DNA of 64,000 nucleotides from Domibacillus aminovorans (GCF_001643235.1 NZ_LQWY01000073.1:1-64000); one strand, 5' to 3'. Positions 24,540-34,451 are shown, counted from the stretch's first letter. Numbers and translations: made by a program. The notes: generated by a model not told the origin, from the sequence alone.

Positions 24540-25417
24540 CAAACATTAAAAGGTATATTGAGGAAAAGTGCTTCGTTTTTGAACCGTATTTACTCGAACG
24601 TGTGGAAATGCTCCAGGCACCTGAATCAATTAAAAAATCAATGGCGTATTCATTGAAAGCAGGTGGAAAGCGAATTCGGCCGATGTTGTTGTTGGCGGTG
24701 CTGGAAACGTACGGTCAAAAGGCAGAAAAAGGACTCGATGCAGCATGTGCGCTTGAAATGATCCATACATATTCGCTTATCCACGACGATTTGCCGGCGA
24801 TGGATGATGATGCACTGCGCCGGGGCCAGCCGACAAACCATAAAGTATTTGGTGAAGCAACGGCGATTCTTGCAGGAGATGCACTGTTAACATATGCGTT
24901 TGAACTGATTGCATCGTCTACCGTTCAATCTCCAGAACATTCGATCAAACTCATTCAAATGCTAGCCTCTGCTGCCGGACCTGAAGGAATGGTTGGTGGA
25001 CAAATGGCTGATATGGAAGGCGAACGAAGAGTGTTGTCGCTGTCTGAACTTGAGTACATACATCTACATAAAACAGGCCGTCTTCTTGCTTTCAGTGTGA
25101 TGGCTGGTGCGTTAATCGGAGGAGCGGATGAACGGGAAACCGCACTGCTTGAAAAATATGCCCGACATATCGGTCTTGCGTTCCAAATTCGCGATGACAT
25201 TCTCGATGTGGAAGGAACGGAAGAAGAAATTGGAAAACCGGTTGGAAGTGATGAGTCCAATGAGAAAAGTACATACCCGTCACTTCTCTCCTTGACGGGA
25301 GCGAAAGAAAAGCTGGCAGAAGAATTAAAAGGGGCTTATGATGCACTTGCATCACTCGGTCGTCCTGCACCGCTACTCGAATCATTTGCAAGTTTAATTG
25401 TGGAACGTACTACGTAA
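24536..25417 (+). CDS. ispA: Farnesyl diphosphate synthase (polyprenyl synthetase)
   Basis: Condenses isopentenyl diphosphate with dimethylallyl and geranyl diphosphate. The 293-residue protein shows GGKRIRPML, the first aspartate-rich motif HDDLPAMDDDALRRG (DDxxD), GQMADMEGE, and the second DDxxD in FQIRDDILDVEGTEEEIGKP. In order with dxs, it forms an isoprenoid supply pair. B. subtilis calls this gene yqiD/ispA. Confidence 0.94.
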   Translation: MTNIKRYIEEKCFVFEPYLLERVEMLQAPESIKKSMAYSLKAGGKRIRPMLLLAVLETYGQKAEKGLDAACALEMIHTYSLIHDDLPAMDDDALRRGQPTNHKVFGEATAILAGDALLTYAFELIASSTVQSPEHSIKLIQMLASAAGPEGMVGGQMADMEGERRVLSLSELEYIHLHKTGRLLAFSVMAGALIGGADERETALLEKYARHIGLAFQIRDDILDVEGTEEEIGKPVGSDESNEKSTYPSLLSLTGAKEKLAEELKGAYDALASLGRPAPLLESFASLIVERTT

Positions 25418-25448
25418 TATCGGAAAATGGTTAGCATCTGTAAACATA

Positions 25449-25457
25449 TGCTATAAT
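25449..25457 (+). promoter_or_regulatory. Extended -10 promoter element before dxs
   Basis: TGCTATAAT at 25449-25457, about 54 bp before the dxs start; no good -35. This is the same extended -10 as in the folD-xseA gap. Confidence 0.6.
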
Positions 25458-25510
25458 AGCGATACATTTCAACTATGATCTGAAACAGATATGAAAGTGA
25501 GTTGATCCAT

Positions 25511-27406
25511 TTGGATCTTTTATCGATTGCAGACCCATCTTTTGTGAAAAAAATGAACGTACATGAAATGGAACAGTTAAGTGCAGCAATCCGAAAATTT
25601 TTAATTGAAAAACTGTCTGTAACAGGCGGTCATATTGGTCCAAATCTTGGTGTAGTCGAGTTGACTGTTGCGCTCCATCACTGCTTTACAAGCCCGAATG
25701 ATAAATTTTTATGGGACGTCGGCCATCAATCGTATGTTCATAAAATTTTAACAGGCCGCGCAGACAAATTTGATACATTGCGCCAGTATAAAGGGCTGTG
25801 CGGTTTCCCAAAAATAGTGGAAAGTGAACATGATGTGTGGGAAACAGGCCATAGTTCAACGTCGCTTTCTGCTGCAATGGGTATGGCCATTGCCCGCGAC
25901 TTAAAAAAAACGGATTCACACATTGTGCCTATCATAGGGGACGGTGCGTTAACAGGTGGCATGGCGCTTGAAGCATTGAATCATATTGGCCATGAAAAAA
26001 CGAATATGATTGTTATTTTAAATGATAACGAAATGTCGATCGCACCGAATGTCGGTGCGCTGCACGGCATACTTGGGCGTATGCGGACAGGCGGCAAATA
26101 CAACAAACTTAAAGATGAATTCGAATTAATTTTAAAACGTATTCCAGCTGTTGGCGGTAAAGTTGCAAATACAGCAGAACGTTTAAAAGACAGTTTAAAG
26201 TACTTACTCGTCCCGGGTATGTTTTTTGAAGAATTAGGATTCACATATCTCGGCCCAACGGATGGTCATAGTTTTGACGACTTAATTAAAAGTTTAGAAC
26301 AGGCGAAACGGACAGAAGGACCGGTACTTGTTCATGTCATTACGAAAAAAGGAAAAGGCTATAAGCCGGCCGAAACAGACAAGATCGGTTCATGGCACGG
26401 AACAGGGCCATATAAAATGGAAACGGGTGCGATCATTAAAGCAAAAAATGAACCGCAGGCATGGAGCGCACTTGTCAGTGAAACGGTGCGTGAAATTGCC
26501 CGTACAGATGAGCGAGTTGTCGCAATTACACCGGCGATGACCGTCGGATCTAAATTGCTCGGTTTTGCAGAAGAGTTTCCAGATCGAATGTTTGATGTCG
26601 GGATTGCAGAACAACATGCGGCAACGGTTGCAGCAGGACTAGCTACGCAAGGAATGAAGCCATTTCTGGCCATTTACTCGACATTCCTTCAGCGTGCATA
26701 CGATCAAGTTGTTCATGACATTTGTCGTCCGAATTTAAATGTATTTATTGGCATCGACCGATCCGGACTTGTCGGTGCAGATGGAGAAACCCATCAAGGC
26801 GTATTTGACATCGCGTTCCTGCGTCATTTGCCAAATATGGTGCTGATGATGCCGAAAGATGAAAACGAAGGTCGTCACATGGTTAATACAGCGATTCAAT
26901 ATGACGGTGGACCGATTGCAATGCGTTTCCCGCGTGGCAATGGTCTCGGTGTTGAGATGGATCCTAAGATGATGACGATCCCGATCGGTTCATGGGAAGT
27001 GTTAAAAGAAGGAACAGACGCTGTCATTTTAACATTCGGTACAACCATTCCGATGGCGATGGAGGCCGCTTCGGTACTCAGTGAACGTGGTATGGATGTC
27101 AAAGTAGTAAATGCTCGGTTCATTAAACCGTTTGACAAATTGATGATGGACGATCTACTCAGTCAAAATATACCTATCTTGACGATTGAGGAAGCCGTTC
27201 TTGAAGGTGGGTTTGGCAGTGCAGTACTTGAATATGCGCATGAATCAGGCTGCCATGGTGCCGTCATTGACCGGATGGGCATCCCGGATCGGTTTATTGA
27301 ACATGGAAGCGTCAATAAACTGCTTGAAGAAATTGATTTAACGGTGGAGGAAGTGGTGCGTAAAATGGCAGCACTCGTGCCCGAAAAACAAGAGGAAAGA
27401 GCATAA
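25511..27406 (+). CDS. dxs: 1-deoxy-D-xylulose-5-phosphate synthase
   Basis: Makes DXP from pyruvate and glyceraldehyde 3-phosphate, the entry to the MEP isoprenoid pathway. The 631-residue thiamine-diphosphate enzyme has [18 protein letters not shown], the Mg/ThDP motif [16 protein letters not shown], the [17 protein letters not shown]lu region and the C-terminal transketolase domain. I start at TTG 25511 ([11 protein letters not shown]) to match family N-termini; TTG 25502 in frame adds MIH. It lies 2 bp before tlyA. Confidence 0.95.
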   Translation: MDLLSIADPSFVKKMNVHEMEQLSAAIRKFLIEKLSVTGGHIGPNLGVVELTVALHHCFTSPNDKFLWDVGHQSYVHKILTGRADKFDTLRQYKGLCGFPKIVESEHDVWETGHSSTSLSAAMGMAIARDLKKTDSHIVPIIGDGALTGGMALEALNHIGHEKTNMIVILNDNEMSIAPNVGALHGILGRMRTGGKYNKLKDEFELILKRIPAVGGKVANTAERLKDSLKYLLVPGMFFEELGFTYLGPTDGHSFDDLIKSLEQAKRTEGPVLVHVITKKGKGYKPAETDKIGSWHGTGPYKMETGAIIKAKNEPQAWSALVSETVREIARTDERVVAITPAMTVGSKLLGFAEEFPDRMFDVGIAEQHAATVAAGLATQGMKPFLAIYSTFLQRAYDQVVHDICRPNLNVFIGIDRSGLVGADGETHQGVFDIAFLRHLPNMVLMMPKDENEGRHMVNTAIQYDGGPIAMRFPRGNGLGVEMDPKMMTIPIGSWEVLKEGTDAVILTFGTTIPMAMEAASVLSERGMDVKVVNARFIKPFDKLMMDDLLSQNIPILTIEEAVLEGGFGSAVLEYAHESGCHGAVIDRMGIPDRFIEHGSVNKLLEEIDLTVEEVVRKMAALVPEKQEERA

Positions 27407-27408
27407 CG

Positions 27409-28236
27409 ATGGCAAAAAAAGAACGAATTGATGTATTGCTTGTTGAAAAAGGGTTAATTGAAACGAGAGAAAAAGCGAAACGAGCAGTTATGGCAGGCAT
27501 CGTGTATTCAAATGAAGAACGAATCGATAAACCTGGTGAAAAAATCCCTATTGATGCACCTCTTGAAATAAAAGGAAAAACAATGCCTTACGTCAGTCGC
27601 GGCGGTTTAAAGCTTGAAAAAGCATTGAGCGTATTTGATGTGACCGTACAGGATAAAATTTTAATTGATATCGGTGCATCAACAGGCGGTTTTACCGACT
27701 GTGCATTGCAAAACGGTGCAGCACTTTCGTATGCACTCGATGTTGGCTATAATCAGTTGGCGTGGAAGATGCGGCAAGATGAACGGGTTGTAGTCATGGA
27801 GCGGACGAATTTCCGCTACGTGAAGCCGGCTGATTTGTTGAAAGGAATGCCACAATTTGCGGTGATTGATGTCTCGTTTATTTCGCTGTCCCTTATTTTG
27901 CCCGTGTTAAAAACACTGCTCGTGCCGGGAAGCGACGTTGTAGCGCTTGTTAAACCTCAATTTGAAGCTGGCCGCGAACAAGTCGGCAAAAAAGGAATTG
28001 TACGTGATAAAGCCGTTCATAAAGCAGTGATTGAAAAAATTGTAAATCTGTCTTTGCAGCTCGGCTACGTAGTCGTGAACCTTTCGCATTCACCGATTAC
28101 AGGCGGTGACGGCAATATTGAATTTTTACTGCATATTCGCTGGCCAGGTGAAGACAATGACGGTTTTGTCAGTTTGCCGCTTACACCTGAACAGGCCGTA
28201 GATGCAGCGCATAATGAATTTAAAGAAAAAAGCTGA
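27409..28236 (+). CDS. tlyA: TlyA-type S4/FtsJ rRNA methyltransferase (YqxC)
   Basis: A 275-residue protein with an N-terminal S4 RNA-binding domain (residues 5-64, RIDVLLVEKGLIETREKAKRA) and an FtsJ-like SAM methyltransferase domain with DIGASTGGFTDCALQNGA as motif I. The Lys-Asp-Lys-Glu set is suggested by YALDVGYNQLAWK, FAVIDVSFISL and LVKPQFEAG. TlyA proteins 2'-O-methylate cytidines in 16S and 23S rRNA, although the B. subtilis homologue YqxC is not well studied. A terminator follows at 28267-28303. Confidence 0.9.
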   Translation: MAKKERIDVLLVEKGLIETREKAKRAVMAGIVYSNEERIDKPGEKIPIDAPLEIKGKTMPYVSRGGLKLEKALSVFDVTVQDKILIDIGASTGGFTDCALQNGAALSYALDVGYNQLAWKMRQDERVVVMERTNFRYVKPADLLKGMPQFAVIDVSFISLSLILPVLKTLLVPGSDVVALVKPQFEAGREQVGKKGIVRDKAVHKAVIEKIVNLSLQLGYVVVNLSHSPITGGDGNIEFLLHIRWPGEDNDGFVSLPLTPEQAVDAAHNEFKEKS

Positions 28237-28266
28237 TCAAGATCAAATTATGTTCAGCTTCAAGTG

Positions 28267-28303
28267 GCCGGCTCTTTCATTGAATAAGAAGCCGGCTTCT
28301 TTT
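28267..28303 (+). terminator. Intrinsic terminator after tlyA
   Basis: Stem GCCGGCT / AGCCGGC (28267-28273 with 28290-28296), long loop, then TTCTTTTT. Confidence 0.75.
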
Positions 28304-28346
28304 TATATACTTTTCAAGACGAATACAGTATGATGATGTATAAACA

Positions 28347-28360
28347 AGTATAATTATACA
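28347..28360 (+). promoter_or_regulatory. ARG-box-like operator upstream of argR
   Basis: AGTATAATTATACA fits the ARG-box pattern TGNATWWWWATNCA at all positions but the first. It lies about 17 bp before the argR start, overlaps a possible TATAAT -10, and suggests autoregulation. Confidence 0.5.
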
Positions 28361-28376
28361 TTATGAGGTGAGTATC

Positions 28377-28826
28377 ATGAATAAAGGACAACGACATATT
28401 AAAATTAGAGAAATGATTGCGAACAACGAAATTGAAACACAGGATGAACTCGTTGATTTGCTGAGAGAAGCTGGTTATAACGTGACACAAGCGACGATTT
28501 CACGTGATATTAAAGAACTACATCTAGTAAAAGTGCCATTAATGGATGGCCGTTATAAATATAGTTTGCCTGCAGATCAACGATTTAATCCGCTGCAAAA
28601 ATTGAAACGGTCACTTGTTGACTGTTTCGTCAGCATTGATTCAGCCGGCCATTTTGTCGTTATGAAAACATTGCCTGGCAACGCTCAGGCGGTCGGTGCA
28701 TTAATTGATAATCTGGATTGGGAAGAAATTATGGGTACCATTTGCGGCGATGACACCTGTTTGCTTATTTGCCGTGCACCAGAACAGACAGAAATCGTAT
28801 CTTCCCGTTTTTTAGAAATGCTTTAA
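28377..28826 (+). CDS. argR: Arginine repressor ArgR/AhrC
   Basis: Arginine-sensing hexameric regulator: represses arginine synthesis and activates catabolism in Bacillus. The 149-residue protein equals AhrC in length. The N-terminal winged helix shows [32 protein letters not shown] (wHTH with SRDI). The C-terminal domain has [35 protein letters not shown], the arginine-binding and oligomerisation region. ATG 28377 follows GAGGTG; in-frame GTG 28368 is inside that site. Confidence 0.95.
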   Translation: MNKGQRHIKIREMIANNEIETQDELVDLLREAGYNVTQATISRDIKELHLVKVPLMDGRYKYSLPADQRFNPLQKLKRSLVDCFVSIDSAGHFVVMKTLPGNAQAVGALIDNLDWEEIMGTICGDDTCLLICRAPEQTEIVSSRFLEML

Positions 28827-28842
28827 TAAGGATGTGACGATC

Positions 28843-30534
28843 GTGCTTCAAGAATTATCGATCCGCCATTTTGCAATTATTGATGCGCTTGAATTATCAT
28901 TTGAACGAGGATTAACCGTTTTAACAGGGGAAACAGGCGCAGGAAAATCAATTATCATTGATGCATTACAATTGTTAACCGGTGGACGAGGCTCCGGTGA
29001 ATTTGTCCGGCATGGTGAGAAAAAAGCAGAGATTGAAGGGATGTTTACTTTGCATGAAGACCATCCCTGTTTTCATGTCTGCCGTGAATTTGGTATTGAT
29101 GTAGAAGAGGAAGCGGTCATTTTGCGCCGTGAAATTTCCGCTGCTGGAAAAAGTGTGTGTCGTGTGAATGGTAAAATGGTCACGCTGTCAATTTTACGTG
29201 AAATTGGTTCTCGTTTAATGGATATTCACGGCCAGCATGAGCACCAGGAATTAATGAACGCGGGGAGTCATCTTCGTTTACTGGATGATTTTGGTGGGGC
29301 AGCGATTCAACACGCAAAAGAGCAGTATAGAAACATTTATAATCGTTATGATCATTTACAGACAGAAATACGTCGTCTCAGTGAAAATGAACAAAATTTA
29401 GCTCACCGTCTTGATTTAATTCAATTTCAATTCAATGAAATTGAAAAGGCAGAATTGACAACAGGTGAGGAAGAAAAATTAGAGTCAGAAAGGCAGCAAT
29501 TAGCCAACTATGAAAAGTTATATGCTGCGTTATCGGAAGCTTACAATGCGCTGTCTGGCGATGGAAAAGCACTTGATTGGCTTGGACTGAGTGTAAACGG
29601 ACTTGAATCTGCATCAGGCATTAATGATGAATATAAACCGCTTCATGATGCTGCTGCCAACAGTTTTTACGTTCTTGAAGATACTGTACGCGATGTAAGT
29701 TCTATTCTCGATACACTTGAATTTAACCCCGCAAGGTTGAATGAAATTGAAAGCCGGTTAAATGAAATCAATCAATTAAAACGAAAATATGGAGCGACAA
29801 TTGATGATATTTTACAGTACGGTAATAAAATTGCCGAAGAAATGGATCAGTTGATGCATCGTGAAACACATGTGAGCCGTTTGCAAAAAGAATTGATGGA
29901 AATAGAAGTAACCCTTACAGAAGAAGGGAAAAAATTGTCTAAACTGCGCCATTCATATTCGGAAAAACTGGAAGAAGCGATTCATCGTGAACTAAAAGAG
30001 TTATATATGGAAAAAACGGTCTTCAGTGTGCATGTTCAGTCAGAAAATGGACAATTTAAAAAAGATGGCATAGATCAAATTGAATTTTACATGACGACTA
30101 ATCCAGGCGAACCGCTTAAACCGCTTGTGAAAATTGCCTCCGGCGGTGAAATGTCACGTGTTATGCTAGCAATGAAAACGATCTTTTCCAAACATCAAGG
30201 TGTCACGTCGATTATCTTTGACGAAGTGGATACAGGTGTAAGCGGTCGTGTTGCGCAAGCCATTGGCGAAAAAATTTATAAAATTGCCGTTCATTCGCAA
30301 GTGCTTTGTATATCTCATTTACCGCAAGTGGCTGCTATGGCTGATACACATTTATACATTCAAAAAAGCCATGATAGAAAGCGAACGAGCACAGTCGTAA
30401 CTCCGCTTAATGAGGATGAAAAAGCAGTAGAAATTGGAAGAATGATTTCCGGTGTAGAAATGACGAATTTGACAAAAGAACATGCGAAAGAATTACTTAC
30501 ATTATCCGCAAAATTAAAAAAATCAGCTGTTTGA
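28843..30534 (+). CDS. recN: DNA repair protein RecN
   Basis: SMC-like ATPase recruited to double-strand breaks. The 563-residue protein has the N-terminal ATPase lobe with Walker A TGETGAGKSIIIDAL, long coiled coils (about residues 150-370) around a hinge, then the signature KIASGGEMSRVMLAMK and Walker B IIFDEVDTGVSG. I start at GTG 28843 (MLQELSIRHFAIIDA) with AAGGA at a suitable distance; GTG 28834 in frame is less likely. It follows argR as in B. subtilis. Confidence 0.95.
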   Translation: MLQELSIRHFAIIDALELSFERGLTVLTGETGAGKSIIIDALQLLTGGRGSGEFVRHGEKKAEIEGMFTLHEDHPCFHVCREFGIDVEEEAVILRREISAAGKSVCRVNGKMVTLSILREIGSRLMDIHGQHEHQELMNAGSHLRLLDDFGGAAIQHAKEQYRNIYNRYDHLQTEIRRLSENEQNLAHRLDLIQFQFNEIEKAELTTGEEEKLESERQQLANYEKLYAALSEAYNALSGDGKALDWLGLSVNGLESASGINDEYKPLHDAAANSFYVLEDTVRDVSSILDTLEFNPARLNEIESRLNEINQLKRKYGATIDDILQYGNKIAEEMDQLMHRETHVSRLQKELMEIEVTLTEEGKKLSKLRHSYSEKLEEAIHRELKELYMEKTVFSVHVQSENGQFKKDGIDQIEFYMTTNPGEPLKPLVKIASGGEMSRVMLAMKTIFSKHQGVTSIIFDEVDTGVSGRVAQAIGEKIYKIAVHSQVLCISHLPQVAAMADTHLYIQKSHDRKRTSTVVTPLNEDEKAVEIGRMISGVEMTNLTKEHAKELLTLSAKLKKSAV

Positions 30535-30623
30535 AATGACATCCATCTTCACCCCATATTACCGTTATAATCACACCTCCCTCCGGACAAAGTAACAGGG
30601 CAAGACAAGAAGGAGGGAGTGGT

Positions 30624-31715
30624 ATGACGGTAAGAAAAGCATCGTATCAATATCTTTTTTCATTTTTGTTGATGTTATCCGTTTGGGTTGGCCAAGGGAC
30701 AGTCATTCAAGCAGAGCAGGCAGAACAGGACCTGTTACAGTCAGCGGGCTTCCCGGCAGCACAGGAAGAGCGTGAACGCATTTTTGTCGTACCAGGTGGT
30801 CAATCAGTCGGTCTCCAGTTGCAGACGAAAGGATTGTATATTGTCGGATTTCATTTTATCGGTACATCGGGTGGCAAACAATCACCAGGAGAGTCAGCTG
30901 GACTTCTGCCGGGTGACGTCATTGTGAGTGTAAATGAAAAAAAAATAACCGAGCCGCAATCAATCCGGCCACTTGTTCAATCAGCAGGCGAACAAAATAA
31001 GCCGCTTCAATTATCAGTGCTGCGCGGAAAAAAGAACATTCAGATGGCGGTCACACCGATAAAGGATGCAGAAACAAATACGTATAAACTCGGTGTATAC
31101 ATTAAAAATCGGACAGCAGGCATCGGGACATTGACATTTTTTGAACCAAAATCAAAAAAATATGGTGCACTTGGTCATGTCATTAGCGATGTGCAATCTG
31201 GACAGCCATTTTCACCAATAAAAGGAACAATTCATCCAGCTCAGATTACTGGTATTCAAAAAGCAACAGAAGGAATTCCTGGTGAAAAAACAGCCATTAT
31301 TCCGGATGGGAAAAAGTGGGGAACTGTAACGTCGAACACATCATTCGGTATTTTTGGTCGTCTTTATACAGATATTGATGGCGAGAGGCTTTATCCTGCT
31401 GCTCATCCGGATGAAGTTGTTGAAGGACCAGCTGAAATTTTGACAGTAACCGAAAATGAAACCGTTGAAAGGTATAAAGTGTCGATCACACGTACTATTC
31501 AGCAGACAAAACCAGAAATAAAAGGGATGATTATTAAAATGACCGACACTCGCTTAATTGGCAAAACAGGCGGGATTGTGCAAGGAATGAGCGGAAGTCC
31601 AATCATTCAAAATGGTCGAATTATTGGAGCAGTCACCCATGTATTTGTAAATGATCCGCTTTCAGGTTATGGTGTTCATATTGACTGGATGTTAAAAGAT
31701 GCAGGAATTATTTAA
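30624..31715 (+). CDS. spoIVB: SpoIVB, sporulation signalling serine peptidase
   Basis: Secreted from the forespore, SpoIVB cleaves SpoIVFA to trigger pro-SigK processing. The 363-residue product has an N-terminal signal anchor (residues 9-30), a PDZ domain (about 75-140, SAGLLPGDVIVSVN) and an S55 peptidase domain with the His in GALGHVISD and the nucleophilic Ser in GMSGSPIIQNGRIIGAVTHV. It is shorter than B. subtilis SpoIVB (about 425), mainly before the peptidase domain. AAGGAGGGAG precedes ATG 30624; a terminator lies at 31714-31740. Confidence 0.94.
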   Translation: MTVRKASYQYLFSFLLMLSVWVGQGTVIQAEQAEQDLLQSAGFPAAQEERERIFVVPGGQSVGLQLQTKGLYIVGFHFIGTSGGKQSPGESAGLLPGDVIVSVNEKKITEPQSIRPLVQSAGEQNKPLQLSVLRGKKNIQMAVTPIKDAETNTYKLGVYIKNRTAGIGTLTFFEPKSKKYGALGHVISDVQSGQPFSPIKGTIHPAQITGIQKATEGIPGEKTAIIPDGKKWGTVTSNTSFGIFGRLYTDIDGERLYPAAHPDEVVEGPAEILTVTENETVERYKVSITRTIQQTKPEIKGMIIKMTDTRLIGKTGGIVQGMSGSPIIQNGRIIGAVTHVFVNDPLSGYGVHIDWMLKDAGII

Positions 31716-31740
31716 AGAGGGGGCATTTGCCCTCTTTTTG
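31714..31740 (+). terminator. Intrinsic terminator after spoIVB
   Basis: Stem AAAGAGGG / CCCTCTTT (31714-31721 with 31730-31737) followed by T residues; it overlaps the spoIVB stop. Confidence 0.85.
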
Positions 31741-31827
31741 ACGGAAAAAGAAGCGAAAAACGTCGAAAAATGACATAAAATTGTGTAAAATATATATTTT
31801 CAGTTTTTTAAAGGTTTTCATTCCTCT

Positions 31828-31835
31828 TTGTCGAA
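31828..31835 (+). promoter_or_regulatory. Spo0A box in the spo0A promoter region
   Basis: TTGTCGAA matches the 0A-box consensus and lies about 54 bp before the spo0A start. A weaker CGTCGAA is near 31760. TAGAAT at 31844-31849 is a possible -10. I could not find a well-spaced SigH promoter. Confidence 0.6.
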
Positions 31836-31888
31836 AAATCCATTAGAATAGCTTTAGTAAGGTTAAAGTGGATGAGGAGGAAATAAAT

Positions 31889-32668
31889 GTGGGTGAAATT
31901 AAAGTAGCGATCGTGGATGATAACAGGCAGCTCGTTCAGCTGCTCGAAGAAGTCATTTCAAGTCAAGATGATATGACAATCGTAGGTACAGCATACAATG
32001 GACAGGAATGTTTAACAATGCTTCCAGAAATAGAGGCGGATGTATTAATTCTTGATATCATTATGCCGCATATGGATGGACTTGCCGTTCTGGAACGTTT
32101 AAGTGTCAGTGAGCAGGAGAAACTGCCACATGTTATTATGCTGACAGCATTTGGACAAGAGGATGTAACGAAAAAAGCCGTTGAATTTGGTGCATCTTAT
32201 TTTATGTTAAAACCATTCGATATGGATAGCCTAATTAGTCAGATCCGACAGGTGAGCGGAAATGAAAACCCAGTTCAACATATGGAACATCGGGAGAATG
32301 CGAAAAAACCAAAGAAAAATATTGATGCGAGTATTACGGCCGTTATTCATGAAATTGGTGTGCCAGCTCATATTAAAGGTTATTTATACTTACGTGAAGC
32401 GATTACGATGGTTTTCAATGACATCGAACTACTCGGATCGATTACGAAAGTACTTTATCCAGAAGTTGCTCGTAAATATAACACAACACCGAGCCGTGTT
32501 GAACGTGCGATCCGCCATGCAATTGAAGTGGCTTGGAGCCGGGGGAATATGGAATCTATTGCTAAAATGTTTGGCTATACTGTGTCTGTCACAAAAGCAA
32601 AACCAACGAATAGTGAATTCATCGCGATGGTCGCGGACAAATTAAGGATTGAATATATGGCTTCATAA
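31889..32668 (+). CDS. spo0A: Sporulation master regulator Spo0A
   Basis: Phosphorelay response regulator that commits the cell to sporulation. The 259-residue product has a receiver domain with acidic pocket D10/D11, phosphoacceptor D56 in [13 protein letters not shown] and K106-type lysine in MLKPFDM, and the DNA-binding effector domain with [19 protein letters not shown] and the recognition helix region [22 protein letters not shown] 31889 is preceded by AGGAGG at eight bases. The last 74 bp (32595-32668) are repeated at 35887-35960 at the far side of an inserted element, so the present C-terminus appears to be supplied by the element's attachment site. Confidence 0.96.
   Translation: MGEIKVAIVDDNRQLVQLLEEVISSQDDMTIVGTAYNGQECLTMLPEIEADVLILDIIMPHMDGLAVLERLSVSEQEKLPHVIMLTAFGQEDVTKKAVEFGASYFMLKPFDMDSLISQIRQVSGNENPVQHMEHRENAKKPKKNIDASITAVIHEIGVPAHIKGYLYLREAITMVFNDIELLGSITKVLYPEVARKYNTTPSRVERAIRHAIEVAWSRGNMESIAKMFGYTVSVTKAKPTNSEFIAMVADKLRIEYMAS
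32595..32668 (+). repeat. attL-like direct repeat (end of intact spo0A)
   Basis: 74-bp copy encoding [23 protein letters not shown] and its stop. Bases 32595-32615 are identical to 35887-35907, which makes this stretch the best candidate for the crossover core. Confidence 0.88.
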
Positions 32669-32679
32669 CGCAGTAGTGA

Positions 32680-32730
32680 CGGTAGTTTAATCGTCAGGAT
32701 AGCGGACACTCATAACCGATAAACTGACGG
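32680..32730. repeat. Left-end arm-type motifs of the spo0A element
   Basis: An inverted copy (32680-32696, reverse complement TGACGATTAAACTACCG) and a direct copy (32716-32730, CCGATAAACTGACGG) of the motif that recurs near the right end at 35794-35810. Confidence 0.55.
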
Positions 32731-32805
32731 AACGACCCGATAAATAACCGCGGGGTTTACCGTTAAATTATGCGTTTCTCTTTATCACAAAGGGAGGCGT
32801 TTTTT

Positions 32806-33354
32806 TTGTTCAATGAAATCGATTTTCAAGTCGACAACATCATGCTTTACTGCGATTCAAAAAACCTTACGCGTAAAATGAAAGCAAGCTATGGGCAATC
32901 GCTACGGCTGTTCATTGCATACCTACGCGACTACCATTCCGTAGATGAGCCGAAATCAATCAAAACGGCCACATACGCACTTATATACAGTATCTACGTG
33001 AGCGCGGAAAGTATACCGTCGTTACGAATAAACAATCCCAAACAATTAATAACCCGGATGTGTGTGCCGATAAGCGATACAACCATCGCAAATTACCTCC
33101 GCAATATCAGAGTTTTTTAAAATTTCCTCGTTGAAAAGCACGAGTTAAAGGAAAGCCCAGCTGCCAAATTACCGAATATCAAACTGCAGCGAAAACAAAA
33201 GAAACTGATGACACGACAAGAAATAAAGCGCCTGATGCAGACGTCTGACTATCGGATAGAATATACGTTCTACTATGGCTTCATAAAGGAGCCGCTTAAA
33301 ATGATCAATATTATAATTAATAAAGTGCAGATATCAAATTGTGCAAAATTCTAA
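32806..33354 (+). pseudogene. Tyrosine recombinase (integrase) pseudogene
   Basis: The start is TTG 32806 behind AGGGAGG. The N-terminal SAM-like DNA-binding domain is recognisable: FNEIDFQVDNIMLYCDSKNL, SYGQSLRLFIAYLRDYHSVDEPK. A -1 frameshift near 32970 moves the homology to another frame (HIRTYIQYLRERGKYTVVTN), a second shift near 33060 restores it (PISDTTIANYLRNIRVF), and TAA at 33118-33120 interrupts it before NFLVEKHELKESPAAKLPNI. After KRLMQT (about 33243) the similarity ends and the catalytic domain with its Arg-His-Arg-Tyr residues is absent. This is the presumed integrase of the spo0A element and is inactive. Confidence 0.85.
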
Positions 33355-33447
33355 AATAGGGAGCAAGAAGACAATATCATTCCTAAGACAAATACGGTTA
33401 TTAATAATATGTATGAGGCTTCGCCATGCCGACCATAGCCGCCTATC

Positions 33448-33555
33448 ATGGCGATGAAATCGAAACGCATTAAGAACAAAATTGCAGGTTACTACAACGG
33501 CACGCTCGACCGGATGCTGGACCGCCTATACTTAACGGAGGTATTAAACGGATGA
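33448..33555 (+). CDS. Small basic phage-like peptide
   Basis: A 35-codon frame from ATG 33448 (MAMKSKRIKNKIAGYYNGTL) whose last codons overlap the next ATG (ATGA at 33552). Basic and helical; it resembles small proteins beside phage terminase genes but I cannot name it. It may be a fragment of a larger gene truncated at its 5' side. Confidence 0.35.
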   Translation: MAMKSKRIKNKIAGYYNGTLDRMLDRLYLTEVLNG

Positions 33556-33650
33556 CAAAACGTAAAAAGAAACGCAGCAAACAGCCATCGCAGGTGCCGC
33601 TACTGGATGAGCGACATTACAATGGAGTTAATGATCAAGCCGTATTATGA
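33552..33650 (+). CDS. Small basic phage-like peptide, possible fragment
   Basis: A 32-codon frame MTKRKKKRSKQPSQVP to LNDQAVL-type end, with GGAGG ten bases before ATG 33552. The Lys/Arg-rich start is like that of small phage packaging proteins. Because the next frame (33607) overlaps and continues phage-like sequence, this may be the 5' part of a broken gene. Confidence 0.35.
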   Translation: MTKRKKKRSKQPSQVPLLDERHYNGVNDQAVL

Positions 33651-33865
33651 TAAGAAACGTGGCTGCAATCGCTGGCTAAATCGCTCAGAAATTGCGGAGA
33701 TCATCGGAGTCTCAGCGTATGCAACTTTATCGATGGAAACAGCGTAAGGACTTCCAGGGTGAAAAAGACAAGCGTCTAAAGCAACACATCAAAACGCTTA
33801 TCCCGAAAAAGCGGGGTCGGACACTTGCTGAAATGGCGCTGGCAGGCGGTGCAAAGGCATTCTAG
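33607..33865 (+). pseudogene. Phage small-terminase-like helix-turn-helix gene, frameshifted
   Basis: From ATG 33607 the frame gives MSDITMELMIKPYYDKKRG, then CNRWLNRSEIAEIIGVS, a helix-turn-helix. Near 33716 the homology moves to another frame: MQLYRWKQRKDFQGEKDKR, KTLIPKKRGRTLAEMALAGG, stopping at 33863-33865. The pattern HTH, then YRWKQRKD, fits small terminase subunits or phBC6A51-type proteins of Bacillus phages. A single indel explains the break. Confidence 0.6.
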
Positions 33866-34284
33866 TCGATTATTTAAGCGTTTATGGGTGCTTGAAGGAT
33901 AGTTACAAATGTCATTTTTACGGAAGTTTTCGAGGCTGGGAATTATACTCTATTGCACAATTTACCTGTATCGAGCCTCTGACAGACGTGCCCTCGAAAC
34001 ATTTTGAATGTCAATTATCAAGCAGGGTCCCCCCTCCGTCTTGCTATCGAAATAACACGTTGTCAGCCTTCCGATTTCGTCATATTTGGGTGTGCAACAG
34101 TGTGCATTTTACCACAGGGTGGTCGCCATACGGATGGGCTGAAAAACTCAGAGGGTGCCGTTTATTTCCGATTTTGGCGATCATAAGGGGATTTGGCGAG
34201 CTGTTAAAACTCCACAAAAGGGTCATAACATAATATTTCCAACCTCCATTGTTCATACTAAAGAAAAAAACTGAGGTGGATTTT
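33866..34284. other. Non-coding stretch inside the spo0A element
   Basis: No gene with a ribosome binding site or recognisable product. There are short palindromic words around 33930-34010: CGAGGCT, then GAGCCTC 45 bp on, then CCTCGAAAC. A 113-codon frame at 33892 lacks a ribosome binding site and has a random composition. It is probably decayed element DNA or a recombination site. Confidence 0.5.
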
Positions 34285-34407
34285 ATGTCCTGGTTTTACG
34301 ATCATTTTATCAACACTATGTTCTTCATCATTTCTATGTTTGGTATAGCGATAATAATAACTGCTATCCTTGCTTATACACCTAAGAATAAAAAGAAACA
34401 GAATTAG
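34285..34407 (+). CDS. 40-residue single-pass membrane peptide
   Basis: A short frame with a good site (GAGGTGG, seven bases before ATG 34285). It encodes MSWFYDHFINTMFFIISM, one long hydrophobic helix (about residues 10-31) and a basic tail PKNKKKQN. It is inside the spo0A element, followed by a hairpin. Function unknown; holin-like or toxin-type peptides have this form, but nothing specific supports either. Confidence 0.5.
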   Translation: MSWFYDHFINTMFFIISMFGIAIIITAILAYTPKNKKKQN

Positions 34408-34418
34408 TTAGAAAACCC

Positions 34419-34451
34419 ACTAAAAGGGTTTCCTGTAAAAACTCTTTTAGT
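34419..34451 (+). terminator. Hairpin after the 40-residue peptide gene
   Basis: ACTAAAAG (34419-34426) pairs with CTTTTAGT (34444-34451). A shorter alternative stem AAACCC/GGGTTT overlaps it. The T-run is weak, so termination is uncertain. Confidence 0.4.

Noticed and set aside
31740..31888. SigH promoter for spo0A
   Set aside because: AAGGTTTT and AGAAT are present but the spacing (about 26 bp) is wrong; only the 0A box was kept.
33892..34233. 113-codon open frame in the spo0A element
   Set aside because: No ribosome binding site, no recognisable domain, Cys/Arg/Trp-rich composition typical of chance frames.
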